Assembly: GCF_963678635.1 (NCBI RefSeq)
Contig: NC_087069.1
Location: 20,062,660-20,126,659, forward strand
Source: Symsagittifera roscoffensis
Taxonomy: Eukaryota > Xenacoelomorpha > Acoela > Convolutidae
Direction of reading: 5' to 3'
Length of the DNA stretch: 64,000 nucleotides
The position numbers and the translations under genes are program-made. The notes below the pieces were generated by a model. That model saw only the letters and a list, made by a program, of their open reading frames with translations, did not search any database and was not told where the DNA came from. Positions 22,517 to 34,800 of the stretch are shown piece after piece; the stretch's first letter is position 1, and every line of letters starts with the position of its first letter.

Positions 22517-22884
22517 GTCGTCAGAAAAACATTCTGAGATCAGCGTGATAAAAATTTCGAGATCGATGCGATAGCTTTTGCCGTGTCATCCGTTTTCTGG
22601 ATGTTGACGAGACTGTCATTTCAAAAGTCTATCAAATCAATAAATGAGAATATGACTAAAATGCAGCCAATGTAAAAAATGTAACTGTGATATACTGAGA
22701 AAGTGAAGACTACCAGTGCTTGAACTTAAGAAAAAATCACAACTTCCTCTGTGTCTATCATCTAATTTTCACTCACCTCACATAGACTTTCACTTTTTCT
22801 CAAATATATCGATGAGCGGTGCATCTAAGTAATATTTGCTCGTACAGAATATTCCTGAAATTGAATCTCATTCAAGATATGTTA

Positions 22885-23910
22885 GATTGAAATACAGACG
22901 CGAAACTGAGCTTCGCACCACTGGCGATAGAAAACAAGAAAGTCGTTTAGTCAGAAAATCAAAAAAAAATTAAAATGTCAAAAAATTTTTGTTTCAAATC
23001 AAAAAAGTCAAAAAATTTAGGCCTATTAAAAAATACGGCTAGTTTTTCAATTAAAAAAAAACATGCTAAGACAATGGAATGTGAAATGAGCATCGGAAGA
23101 AAATTTACCAAACGGTAACAAAGCTGAAAAATACCTTGACAGAAATCCTGTAGGCCAAAAAAAACCAACAAGACTTAAGTTAATAAGTCTCCCTCACTCT
23201 CAGAACACAGACATGAACGCACAATTTTTTTCGCTCGTCGAAAGACGCAATATGGTCGGCCATTAAACCGATATAGTATAGGTCAAAAGATATCAAGACG
23301 AAAGAAAAGTAAATTGTTGTCATGAAAAACTGAAGTAGAATTTCTATTAAGATTTTTAGCATTTTTTGCGATCCAGAGGTGAGCATAAAAGTTTTGTTTC
23401 CTTGAACCGAATTGAAAATATTTCAGTAAGTTGATGAAAAATAGGTCGAAATCCTTTGGGCAGAGTAAAGGTTCTCAGCGAAAAAAAAAGATATAAAAAT
23501 ACCAACATCAGAGTTAAATCAGAACACTAAAAGCAACTATAATGTTTAAAAAAACTAAAAAAATAAAACAACGATTATACAATATGACGACTAAGACGAA
23601 AAAACTTAAGAGGAAAAATAGTGAGCCGACAATTTTGTTGTGACTTAGAGTATCTCCCATTTGAAAAAAAAGGTCCTGTCAAATTCGAACCCAGGACCTT
23701 TGCCGTCCTAGGCGTATTTTTTACCTCCAGACCAAGTGTGCCAAAGACACAAAGAAGTTAGAACTAAGAACTGCACCTAATTTTAACATTTCCGATTGTG
23801 ACCATTCTCTGCCTTAAGTTATTTACGGGAAAAAAGTCTAGTACCCAAATGCAATACTCTTGCTATTGCAAGGGTAATAAAGCTTTCAAAAAATTAACAG
23901 CGTTTTCAAC
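22885..23910. repeat. Composite of dispersed repeats with SINE-like end
   Basis: Begins with the palindromic acgcgaaactgagcttcgcaccact word shared with 7975-8660. It ends with a minus-strand B-box-like string (GGTTCGAATTTG, about 23,677-23,688) and the hairpin-bearing word ctagtacccaaatgcaatac followed by cttgctattgcaag (about 23,835-23,876), shared with 9290-9410. No ORF. The relation of the two halves is uncertain. Confidence 0.45.
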
Positions 23911-24539
23911 TTTTTTTTACAGAATAGAACACTAAAACCGTGGCAAATGATAGAATGAATCAATTTTACTTTCTCTCCACGTTTTGGGAAAAGCTATAAA
24001 AACAAGAACTACCGGTTGCTGTCCAAGTAATACAGAAATTTCTTGCCTGTTGGTTTGCCTCAATTTTGTCAAGTATCGGCTATTATTTCCCACTTGAATC
24101 ATATTTCCCACTATTATTTCCCACTAGTCTTAACTAACCTGTCAACATCCTATGAATAAATTTTGCGCAATTTATTTATGACAATCATTTCAAAACGCCG
24201 AGCGACGTGCAGTAAAATATTTTAAGGGGCAGGGGTCTGTATGAAAACTTTCGTTTCTTCAGGAGCCCATTACATTAGATCATGAACAGGATGCATGAAC
24301 AGGATATAATAATAGAGCTCAAAAATAAATTTGTTTTAACAAATAATCAAAAGCAAATATGAAAATTCACCGTACAATGTCTGAGAATTCAATCAAATGA
24401 AACAAGCAATAGACCATCAAAAACCGAAAAAAATTGACAGACATTTCTATTGCCGGTGAAAAATCAGAAAAAAAATGCTCGAAAAAAGGTAAGTACACAA
24501 GAAAAATACAGATATTTTTGTAAACTACAACAGTCTTAT

Positions 24540-24785
24540 TGACTTAAACTGCATAGAAAATATAGGCGAAGCCCCTCTACACAGACACAAGCAATAAACC
24601 TCCAAAAACGGCTCTAAAAAGACAAAAACGTAAAAAGGAAATATATCTAAAATAAAAGTTTTCTGAGCCGAATTTGAACCAGTGACCTCGATGTTTAAAA
24701 CTTTCCACCTTCCCATTTGCTCCTGAATAGATACAAACACTAACCACTTTGAAAGCGGATGACAAGAAAATGTTATTAAATACAT
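24540..24785 (-). repeat. Possible tRNA-derived SINE fragment
   Basis: The minus strand has an A-box-like AAGTGGTTAGTGTTTG and, about 65 bases on, GGTCACTGGTTCAAATTC as a B-box. The arrangement fits a tRNA-like head. Tail and exact ends are not visible. Confidence 0.4.
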
Positions 24786-24829
24786 GCCATACTACAGTGT
24801 ACACTTTTATTTTCACTTAGAAAAAAGTG

Positions 24830-26820
24830 AATTCGTAAGTACAAAAATTTGATTGCTAGCTCGCATGTGTAAACATTGTGAAATATGATCTAAGACTTTC
24901 CGCTTAAAATGCCTTAACATTTTCCGCTTGAATCCCTTTTTATAGCTTTGAACTAAAAGTTTAAGCCTTTTATTTAAATTTTTCTCAGCAAAAAGAAAAC
25001 ATTTAGTTTTTAAATGCCGTTTCAATCACGAACTGAAAAGGTTTTAATATGATATATCACTCGACTCATTGCCATGATTATTTGTGATAACTTTTTTTGA
25101 GTAGAAAAAAATTTCAAAAAATTTTAAATCCTCCTGAAGACAAATTTCCTAGTCACTTTCAGTGATCGGCACATTTGAAAAATTTCTCTAAAACGAATTG
25201 ACTTTAGTATAAATAGACCAACAGGGCCCCTACAGCCTCAAAAACCGAACAAAGCTAGACTCGAAGTCGCATGTAAAATTGTAATAGTAACAACGTTTCA
25301 AAATTAACTCTTGGGTCTCCTTAAGAGTCATTAGATGGACTTCTACGTCAGTCATGCGAACAATGGCGGTTTAGTAGATATGGTACACCTAACTATCACC
25401 CGAAGAAAAAAATAACTTTCCATACTTCAGTTGCTTTAGCAAAAACTAATTCAATTCGCCAGCGATCTTCCGTTATGGTTTGAAATTGCTTAAAAATAGT
25501 CTTCAATAACCTGTTGCTTTCTGGGCTTCTTCTTCTGATTCCGTCACTAACAAGCTCACCTGAGCGCATTAAACCTCAATGCATTAATTGACATCTCTGT
25601 AAGCATCAATTCTGATGATGCTCCTCGTGAAATTATCGAAAAAAAAAATACAGTAAAATTCATGTTTAATGACCAATTCTGCAGCCATTTCGGTGACTTC
25701 AATTGATTCATCCGTGATTTAATGGTCTTTAAAAACGCATGAAGACTCCATACCAGATTCACGTTCTACATTCAACCCCATAAAGATTTGGTAATAACGA
25801 CAATTTTCGACCGATCAAATGTAATGTTTTCTAGAGAGGCCAACGTGGGCTGCAGGATACGTCGAAAATAGTTGCAATTTCCTTCCCAAAGTGTTCTCCT
25901 GAAAACCCTTGATCCACCCCTGATTGTATTTCCGCAGCGACTCAATTTTCGGTTTCAAAACAGCAGTTCAAATATTGTTCCATGCTATTACAAATATAAA
26001 TTGCGTAAACATTCCTGTCACCAACAACAATGAGAGCAAAGCTACTAATTATTTCAAAACTTTAAACTTATCTAATATTTCCAGTGTAATGGCTTCAAGT
26101 GCTAATTTATTTACTCACTTGCTATTTAATTTATCGTCTGTTAGCTAAAAGTTTTTTAATACCGCAATGCCGATATACACTACTTTAAATTCAAGTCGTT
26201 TGAAAATATAGGTATAAAAGCACTATGCCCGAAAAAGACTTTTGCCCGCGACAAGTTTTTGCGACATCATCTATAGGTGCTCGGTGAGGTGGCATAATTT
26301 GATTGTTTCAATCAGAACATGCTCTTCAGGGCCATATTTTAGCACTCAAATTCTTTGACTCGGGAAATGAATTCAAAATGTCCTGAGTTTCAACCAATAT
26401 TACTTAGCAACCACATGCCTTAAAAATTATATCGCTCAAAAATAATTTCCATGCCTCAACAAGAAAAAAGATTTGGACATTTTTCCCGGGACAAAATGAC
26501 ATTAAGAAAAAATATCACTTATCCTGCTTTTCTGATACCGTTTATAATTTTTGGAAGTTTCGGCTCTGCGATATTATAATTTCAATGAAGTTCTTTTTAA
26601 CAAGTTAGTTGTATTAAACTTGCATCGTCATTCATATTCTGTACAGTTTTTTCCTCCTCTTTCGAAATTAATTACAAATTCAATTCGGGAGGTGCTCTTC
26701 ACATGAACACCATTCATTATTTGGCAATGAATGAACGTAATTTCTGCTAATAATTCCTTTCAAAACTTTCCAGTTAAATTCTTCCAGAAGTTTCGTCTAA
26801 TAGCACCACGTAATGTTTGC
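24830..26820. other. Gene-free stretch downstream of the SRA1-like gene
   Basis: AT-rich. The part next to 26,820 should include the SRA1-like 3' untranslated region; no clear AATAAA is seen in the first 200 bases. No other gene was recognised. Confidence 0.35.
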
Positions 26821-28164
26821 TCAGAGCGAAAACATAGGCACTGGCTGGGATTCGAACCCACTTCTTAACGACTGGGTTTCGCTGCTGTTACTGCTAATAG
26901 CACTCGTAGAATTTGATGACTCGTAAACTGAAAGAAGGTACTCGAAAAGTCCAGACAAGTTTGCATTTCCACAAGTTTTCACTTTTTCCAGACAATTTCT
27001 GGCGTATCCTACATTCGTATTCCCTAGTGCATTGATAAACTCGGACGAGTTGTATTTCGTTTCTTGACTCAGACTTTCCCAATTTGCGAGAACATTTTGC
27101 ACCGAAGCCCAGAGCCTCTCAAAATCTGAAGGGTCCATTTTCGGTCGCATATTTCCAATTATATAATTCAAAACATTCAGGCAATCACCAGCATTCGAAT
27201 TAGAATCATTTCTGCTTTCTGATGCCACGCCATTCTGAACATTATTCTGTTTGTTTTGTGCCCCTGTTATGTTTGCTGTTCCATTAGCCGTATGGCTATC
27301 AATTGAAGTTTTAACACCATTAGCCGAACTGTTCATTGAGCCTACAAAACCCCCTTGTTGGTGTTGATTCGGTGAAATGCCATCACCGTTACTTGTAGGT
27401 GTTAAGAGCCCATTTTGACCCCGATTAAATGACGAGAAGCAAGGTTGACTAACACTTTGATGCAACGGTGAATTTTCATGCGAATATCCGTTACTCAAAT
27501 AGCCTTTTGGGGTCAACAACCCATTGCTAGGCAGCGGGGGAGGCATACTATAACCTCCAGGAGCTAATCCATTCTGAGTATGGAAATTTCCATTCGATGA
27601 ATTCTGGGAAGGAGGAGGTGGTGTTACGTAATGGTTGGGCGGCTGTGATGTAACACCGTAGGTCGATGACATAACTCCATATTGTTGAGGTGATGTAATA
27701 ACCGTGTTCGGACTGTAATATGACGTGGGATTTGTAGAACCGTTTGTTTGAGACGGCGGCGGTGGTGTGAAAAAATGGTTCCCGTTTTTCATGCCTCCTA
27801 ACCCATTCGATGTAGGAGCATTGTTTGTCATTAGGGGGTAGCCATTGTTTGATGACATTGTCGGCGGGGGTGTCATAGCATTCATGACTGCTTTTGTCGG
27901 GTCGAAAATAGAGAAAGATGACGCTGACAAATTTGCACCTACTTTTGGTTTCGCTCCTGGCGTTTGTCTTCTGAAAGGATTAACAGCAGGTGAATTTTCG
28001 CTGGTCGCTGAGTTAATACTGTTACTGCTTCCGTTGTGAGGTCCGTTGTTGTCGGTTGAGAATTGTGAAGCTGAGAGGTCGGGTGGGTCGTTCCATCCAC
28101 GTGTGGGATTCGAACCCTGACCTCCGGCGACTGAGGTTGATCGCCCGTAATACCAGGCTTCCAT
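26821..28164 (-). CDS. SRA1: SRA1-like protein (SRA1/Sec31 C-terminal helical domain)
   Basis: A single open frame of 447 residues. Near the N-terminus (residues 17-28) is GSNPTRGWNDPP, matching the G-N-x-x-RGWNDPP signature of SRA1 proteins. A long Asn/Ser/Pro/Gly-rich linker with PPPP runs (about 30-325) follows, then a helical region (about 328-415, LNVLNYIIGNM, FERLWASVQNVLANWESL, YARNCLEKV) that fits the five-helix bundle shared by SRA1 and the Sec31 C-terminus. SRA1 is a nuclear-receptor co-regulator whose transcript also acts as RNA in mammals. The ATG at 28,164 is preceded in frame by TAA and, 16 bases upstream, by a TTTCAG acceptor, suggesting a 5' UTR intron or spliced-leader site. 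It is about twice the length of vertebrate SRA1 because of the linker. Sec31 is the alternative, but no WD40 part is present. Confidence 0.65.
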   Translation of the reverse strand: MEAWYYGRSTSVAGGQGSNPTRGWNDPPDLSASQFSTDNNGPHNGSSNSINSATSENSPAVNPFRRQTPGAKPKVGANLSASSFSIFDPTKAVMNAMTPPPTMSSNNGYPLMTNNAPTSNGLGGMKNGNHFFTPPPPSQTNGSTNPTSYYSPNTVITSPQQYGVMSSTYGVTSQPPNHYVTPPPPSQNSSNGNFHTQNGLAPGGYSMPPPLPSNGLLTPKGYLSNGYSHENSPLHQSVSQPCFSSFNRGQNGLLTPTSNGDGISPNQHQQGGFVGSMNSSANGVKTSIDSHTANGTANITGAQNKQNNVQNGVASESRNDSNSNAGDCLNVLNYIIGNMRPKMDPSDFERLWASVQNVLANWESLSQETKYNSSEFINALGNTNVGYARNCLEKVKTCGNANLSGLFEYLLSVYESSNSTSAISSNSSETQSLRSGFESQPVPMFSL

Positions 28165-28174
28165 ATTATATTAT

Positions 28175-28190
28175 ACTAACTGAAATATTA
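28175..28190 (-). promoter_or_regulatory. Splice acceptor just upstream of the SRA1-like start
   Basis: The minus strand reads taatatttcag immediately followed by a short leader and the ATG at 28,164. An in-frame TAA lies between acceptor and ATG, so the acceptor can only join non-coding leader: a 5' UTR intron or a spliced leader. Confidence 0.4.
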
Positions 28191-31100
28191 ATGATCAGGT
28201 CAGTAAAGGCTTCATAGATAACTCTTCTATACTAAGTGGATTTGAACTGGGGTGAACAAAGATTCAGTTCTCGTTCTCGAGTGTATTTGGAATTTGAACT
28301 TTGTACCGATAGTTGAGAAAATGTGTTTTCTAAAACCTTTTATTTATTCAACTTGACTAGTCTCAAATAAATTTGTCGCAAATCTAAGAGAGGACTTTCA
28401 CGGGAAATATTAATGAATTGAGGTAAAATTAAAAATATAACAGCGGCTGAAACATTCAGCATGGCTGCGTATGAGTCATCATAAACGGGTCGAAAGACCC
28501 TAAAGGGATTAAAATGCACAGGATGTGATGATCACGTGTTGAGGAAGATCAATGTTTACTCCATTGATCGATTAGAAGTACTGCTAACTAGCACAATAAT
28601 GAAAGAACGAATGAACCTAATAGACACAAGTTATAAACAGTTACATTTTTCCCGATATTTTTTTATTGAAACTGAACTAAGTCAAACTGTCAGAAACAAA
28701 AATGTTCCATTCTGAAAATTCATTTTAAAAACGAAATCAGTATTTGAAGAAATTTACCCAAAAACACGTCGAAACTTTGATGCTAATCAATTTTAACATT
28801 TTTTATATCAGCTCTTTAGCAAAACCGGAGTTTCCATGAAATTACTTAATGTAACCGTTTATAACTCTCGTTCGAGATGAATCACTTTAAATTAAAATTG
28901 AATTAAAAGGAGACTAAAACTGTATATCTAAGACTACAATTTCAATTAGATCGTAAGAAGACAAAAATTATTATCATCTTGGTACACATAATAGAGGAAT
29001 CTCTCAGGGCACAAAAGTCGATTAGCCAGCCAATCACACTTCAGCATTTAAAACAGTGTAGGAAATAAGCTCGAAAAATGTCTGTTTAGGAAAATTTCAA
29101 GGATGTTGATTGGTTGGAAATCGTCCGTAATTCGGCCCTCCTGATAGAAGAAAAACCTGCACATAACATCAGTGCAACTAACAGAATTACTCGAATAGAC
29201 AAGTCAAGTTCACAATTAAGAGTATTCATTGAGTTAGTTATTTAAGCAGAATAGAATTATATAGTCGAGTTGAAGTTAGACAGCTTACATGTCAAAGATT
29301 AAATTACACGCACGGTTGTAATGCCACTTATGGTTTGGTTTCATGTTGATCTATACACATTGAAGAAGTCGAGTAGATATCTGTAAGCGAGGTGGCTTTG
29401 TTCATTCAGTTTAAAAATTTTCATCAATAAACGAGCCATTAATACTTCTTAAATATTGATGTTTTTACCTTGAAAACTTGGTTTTTGATAGATGATTTGA
29501 CGAAAAAAGGCAACGTTTAAACCTCTCGTTCTCTTAATTATATTATATCAGAACAAAACAGAAACGATAAAAAAACTTACCAGATATACGACATTTGACA
29601 AGCATAATTTATCAGTGCCGGATGAAATCAGCTCAAGCTCTACGATTAAACTTGACACATCCGTCAATAATTGATAACAAACCACTACCTGGTCTTCTAA
29701 AAAATTGGTCTGCGATTCAACTCAAACAAAAAAAAGTTAGAATAACCTCCAAAATCTACCGATTATACGGCAACTCCATTTCATCGTTGATCAATATAGA
29801 TAAATACAAACTATAATTTATTCTAATTCATACTCTTAAGAACAGACGAATTGACAAAAGAATGACAAAAAGAACGAAAAATTCAAAATTATTATCATCT
29901 TCAGATGTTCGCCTTTTTTGGTCTAGTTGGCATACTAATTCCTTTTCAACAATTTAGTATAACGCATTAACAAAGTGGTGTCTATCGATTGGTATATAAC
30001 GAAAAAAATGGATGTTTAGTTTCTAAACTGGATGGTATAATCGTATAGTCTATTCTATTTCAGTATTCTACTTATAGTTCAGTTTATTAAGAGTAGCACA
30101 ACTTGTAACGTTATGCCACGTGTCAAACGGCACACAAACACAAATGCACATGTTTTGAAATCCGATTCAAATCCAGCTCTAAAAAAGGATTGATTTGAAT
30201 TATCTGGAAATGAGACCAAAAAAGAAACCGTTTATTTTTTGAAGAAAGCACTCAATTTTGAACTCAGCGTTGAGTATTGAAAGCAACAAATGAAAAAAAA
30301 TTACGCAAAAAAGCATTTCTTCGACTACTAAACAAAAAATGATGAGCTATTTTTTGCGCCAATTCCACTTGCACTATTGGATAGCGTATTTTTAGCTTCA
30401 AAAGTCAAATCGCTAAAACAAAAAATGAGCTTTAACCAAGTTCAAGACTTTTGATTTTGGCAACCTAAACAAAAATCATACGACATAAATTAACTTTTCA
30501 TCAAAATATCAGACTGAAAACTAAATAGATTGCATTTGAATCGCTTGCTATTCAAAGAAAAATCTGGTTATATAATGATGATGGGTAATTTTTCCAAAGC
30601 CACTTCGTGAATCACAATTTTGCGCCAACACTGAACATTGACAGCAAGATATTATCCACAATTTTGTCAATTAAATCACCTTTCTTGAGTAAATGATAGA
30701 CGCCCTATAAACTTCCCACTTCAATGAAACCTTTAGGGTCAAATCTGTATATAATTCTGCTTAATTCAAACTTAGAAACTTGAGCGAAGGGGAAGTTATC
30801 AAGTCCCATTGTAAAATAGATACAATATAACGTGTTAGAAGGTTCGTTCGAATTGTGATGATTAAGAGTATTCGAGTAAGTGAACAACGTCACAGAAAAC
30901 AGTGAATTCGCTACCAATTCAAACTCAGTGGGTTTATATTTATAACCAGTACTATAAACCAACACCGTTATTTATACTACACACAAGAAACTTATCCATC
31001 ACATCACAAGGTAATAAACGCACAATTACTTCGAGTAAGTTGTTGCCTTAGCAACAAGTTAAAATAAAATTCAAATTCTGATATCAAAAATATAAAACAT

Positions 31101-31817
31101 GTTTTTAATTCGCACATTTTTCTTCTAATTTAAAACACTAGCACGCTAAATTACAAGTTCCAATTTAATTCAACTAAATTGATCTACGATTTTTTATCTA
31201 ATTAAAATGCACGTAATAGCAGCAAAGATTTAGTTTTTAGTTAGATGATATTTAGTGTGATTAATTTGATAGTTCATATCAAACTGGTAAAATCAGTCAT
31301 CAAAGGTAGATTATCCAGGCTCCTAATTATCTTTAACCAGCTTATTAGTTCTCAAAAATTCCAAAAGTTAGCTCAGAAAAAGACTATCGTACTCCTAAAA
31401 AAGTTAAAATTCACCTATATTACTTTCAAATTTTTAAATGAGCCAGAAGTTTAACTATTCAATATTAAACCAGATATTCTACCATCGACCTTTAACAAAA
31501 AATTGTTGTATATTTGTCTAAATACTGTGAAGTTTAAAAAGTCACATTTACAATTAATAGAGGAAAGATTTAAAAACAGACACGATTATTTGGTGGTAAC
31601 AAACCATATATCAAAAATCGAAAAATAACAGCTAAAAATGATTGGAAGAAAAGCTTTCCAATATGTCATAAATAAGTAATAATTAAAAGGGCGATGATGA
31701 CTTATGAGAACATTAGAAATTCAACATCTGCTATATTAGCACTAAAGAATACATTCAATATTCGGCAAATTGAGCTTTCGGCTTTTTGAAGCAATCATTA
31801 GCACAGTTTCTGTCAAA
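28191..31817. other. Gap between the SRA1-like gene and the Smaug stop codon
   Basis: AT-rich, about 3.6 kb. It should hold the SRA1-like promoter and the Smaug 3' untranslated region. Short ORFs at 29,595-29,816 and 30,705-30,965 show no family likeness. No tRNA-like or repeat signature was recognised. Confidence 0.4.
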
Positions 31818-34800
31818 TCAGTCGTCGGCTAGGAGAGACGAGGATGGCGAAACACACTCTGCGTTCGTTTCTAACGCGTGATCAGCTACAGATCTGCAGA
31901 GTGACTCCAGACTCGAAATCGAATCGACCTGATTAGCCGAATTTGAATGGAAAGCAGAAGATTGCGTTGGCTGGGCCATCGTTGAAACATTGGCATTATT
32001 GCAGAAATCGTAATAAGAGGTAATAGATTGCATAGATATGGGTAACATTTGAGACGCGCGTCTCTCAGTAGTTGAATTATTCGAATCAAAATTACCCGAA
32101 CTGGAGTTTTGATTCAAGTAGTTCGAGCTCATTTGAGCTCCAATGGCAAAGGATTGAGGCATGGCTGTCATTGTCCGACCCGACAACGCAGGGTTCCCGC
32201 CAGCAGATTGGGTCCGCAACAACGGTTTATGCAACTGATGGTGTTCCATTCCGATAGCACCAGTTGGGGCGTTCCGATTGTTTCCAGTAACAGCCGCGGT
32301 GCACGAAAGAGTGTGCGATAGAGGCTGATGGTGATTGGCTGAAATTGAAGAAGATCGATTTGACGAGCCAATCAGATTCGAGGACCGCATTGCGTTCATA
32401 GGCTGAGGTGGTATATGTGCATATGCATTACTGTTGTTATTGTTATTCTGATGATATTGTTCTTGATGATTATGATTCATATTGTTGTTTGTGGTATTGC
32501 AGTTGTTGTGGTGGTTCATTGACATCTGGTTTGAGGCGGAGAATTGTTGGAACATTCTCGGGTCACTCAGATACTGAAAAATACACCTCAAAAATAAGTT
32601 TCTATCTCCATATTCGATAATTAACACATCTTTCACAAATTGAATCAGGAATACAAAACAAGACTGCTCGTATCAGGGCGAAGCCCTGAATGTTCTGACT
32701 GCCTCCTAAGGTTTATGAAGCAGTAGTAACATAAAAAATTAAATGTAATAAAAAGAAAATGAAAAAAAAATTCTAAAAATTGAGTTTTTTTTATGAAATC
32801 ATCCCCCCACACGCCATATAAAGTACAAAAGAATAGATTTCGCTCCTAGTAACAAATCAATTATGGCAAATGAGCTTCCTTCAACCAATTTGGAATGATT
32901 TCTATGACGGATTAAATCTCCGCTTACGCGTTAATAGCGCGAAATATATCGCGCGTTAATTGTTCCAAATTGGCCAAAATGGCAATCTTTAAACCCCCAT
33001 AACTTTATGAAAAATGATCACAGGTGAAACATCTTTTCAAATTTAAGCTCAGGACAACAAAACCTTTTGAATGATATAAGAAAATTCCGTCAAAAATGGC
33101 TAGTTAAAAAGTCGAAATTTGTCTGAAGAAAAAAAAACCCACCCCGAGCACAAATATTCCGTTACTTTCGTATCGAAAGTCGGAACAATTATTCGAATCA
33201 AATCTTTCTAAATAGAACGAACAATTCTGACAATTTCAGAAATAATAAAAACTTATGCCTAATAACGCATAAATTAGAAATGCAATCTTTTATGAATGCA
33301 TAAATTAGAATGCAATGCGTAGCCAACAGACCGTTGGAAAATAGTCAATGGACACAAGGACGCAATAAAAAGGACTTGTTCGAACTTCCAAAATTCGGAA
33401 AAAAATTATGGCCTTAAAGCTTTTTGAATTTCAAGAACAATTTATGATTGACAATTTTGGATAAAATAAACCGAATTTAAGAAAACTAGATCAATGGGTA
33501 AATTTTTTATTGCGCTCGGAAATCTGAAAACTACAACCTACCTGCGAAACTAGAAGTTTTTTTTCACGTTTTTTTTTTCGCGTTATTTCCGGGTTGGTAA
33601 TTGTAGAGCGCAATTTGAACTAATTTCAGCAGATGAATTTAAATTGAATTCAAAAAGTGTATTTATATGTAAGTGCATTCATAAACGCATTAATATGTAT
33701 GAACGCACTTCAGTAATTATTTTTATGACACTTTCCTGAAAAATCAATCATCAAGACCTATATAACTGAAAATGACTTCGTTCTTTTAACCTTAATAAAA
33801 AAGAACGCAACCCGAGATTGAGCAAATACAAAAATAAATTGTCCCAGAGTTTTTTTCTGCTAGTTTGTGGATTTTTTGTAGAATAAAACTTTCTGGTCTT
33901 TGTTTGTTCAGCCTTTAAATTTTTACACTTAGCTTCGATTGTCAAAAAATCTTTTTTTTTTAAAAAAAAAACGTCTACAGAGAAGCAAGGCTTCACTAAG
34001 CAAACGCAGGTAAAAATGGCAAAAAGGAGCTTTCAATTGCAAGAACAAGCACAGATAAGCTTCGAAAAAATGCCACCTACGTAATTGGCTATTGATTCGC
34101 TGACGCGATGCTCTTAGACACGATTAGAATTAGAGCAGTACTGCAACAGATACTGCAACAGATACAGCAATTTCGCGCAGCAACAATTTATGCGAGACTG
34201 ACTTTGTAAAAAATTGAAATCGTTTTCTGTTAAATAAACAATATAAAAATTTTGCCCAATGGTCAGTTCTGCATCAAACTTACCGCGTTTCTGTTCTGAT
34301 TCGACGTATTCGCAAACGACGCATTCGCAACTAAATTCGAAGATGCAGTTGGAGCAAATCTCTGTCCATTTTGACTTCCAAACATCTTCGCACTTCCGTC
34401 CATAAACCCGTTAACTCCTCCCATTCCTGTTCTGTTATACTTCAAACCAAAATCCGGGTTCACTTGAGATGAATTCGAGTTTTTTTGAACATCACTGTAG
34501 CCTCTATATACATTTGTATTATTGCGACCCGATCCCACTGCAATGCTTCCGGTACAACCGGCCGCCGGCGTCGGCACTCCTGTGGCCACGTTTCCATTCT
34601 GTTGGAATAATCCATAACTATTGCCCATTCCTTGTTGGCAAATATTACTGTGCAAATTGTTGTTATTATGAGGTAGCATTGTATTGCTGTTGTTGTTATA
34701 CATGGTTGTTGGAATGGATATTTTCCTCGTGTGTGAGAGGTAGGGAGAGGAATTTGAGGCCAGTGCACTGGTTGAGCCGTAGGGGTAGCTGGGTCGTCTG

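Noticed and set aside
26821-28164. Sec31 C-terminal part of a larger gene
   Set aside because: An in-frame stop lies just before the ATG, no WD40 exons are nearby upstream, and the RGWNDPP motif lies at the N-terminus as in SRA1.
28191-31817. Additional small genes between SRA1 and Smaug
   Set aside because: Short ORFs there have compositions expected by chance and no recognisable domains.
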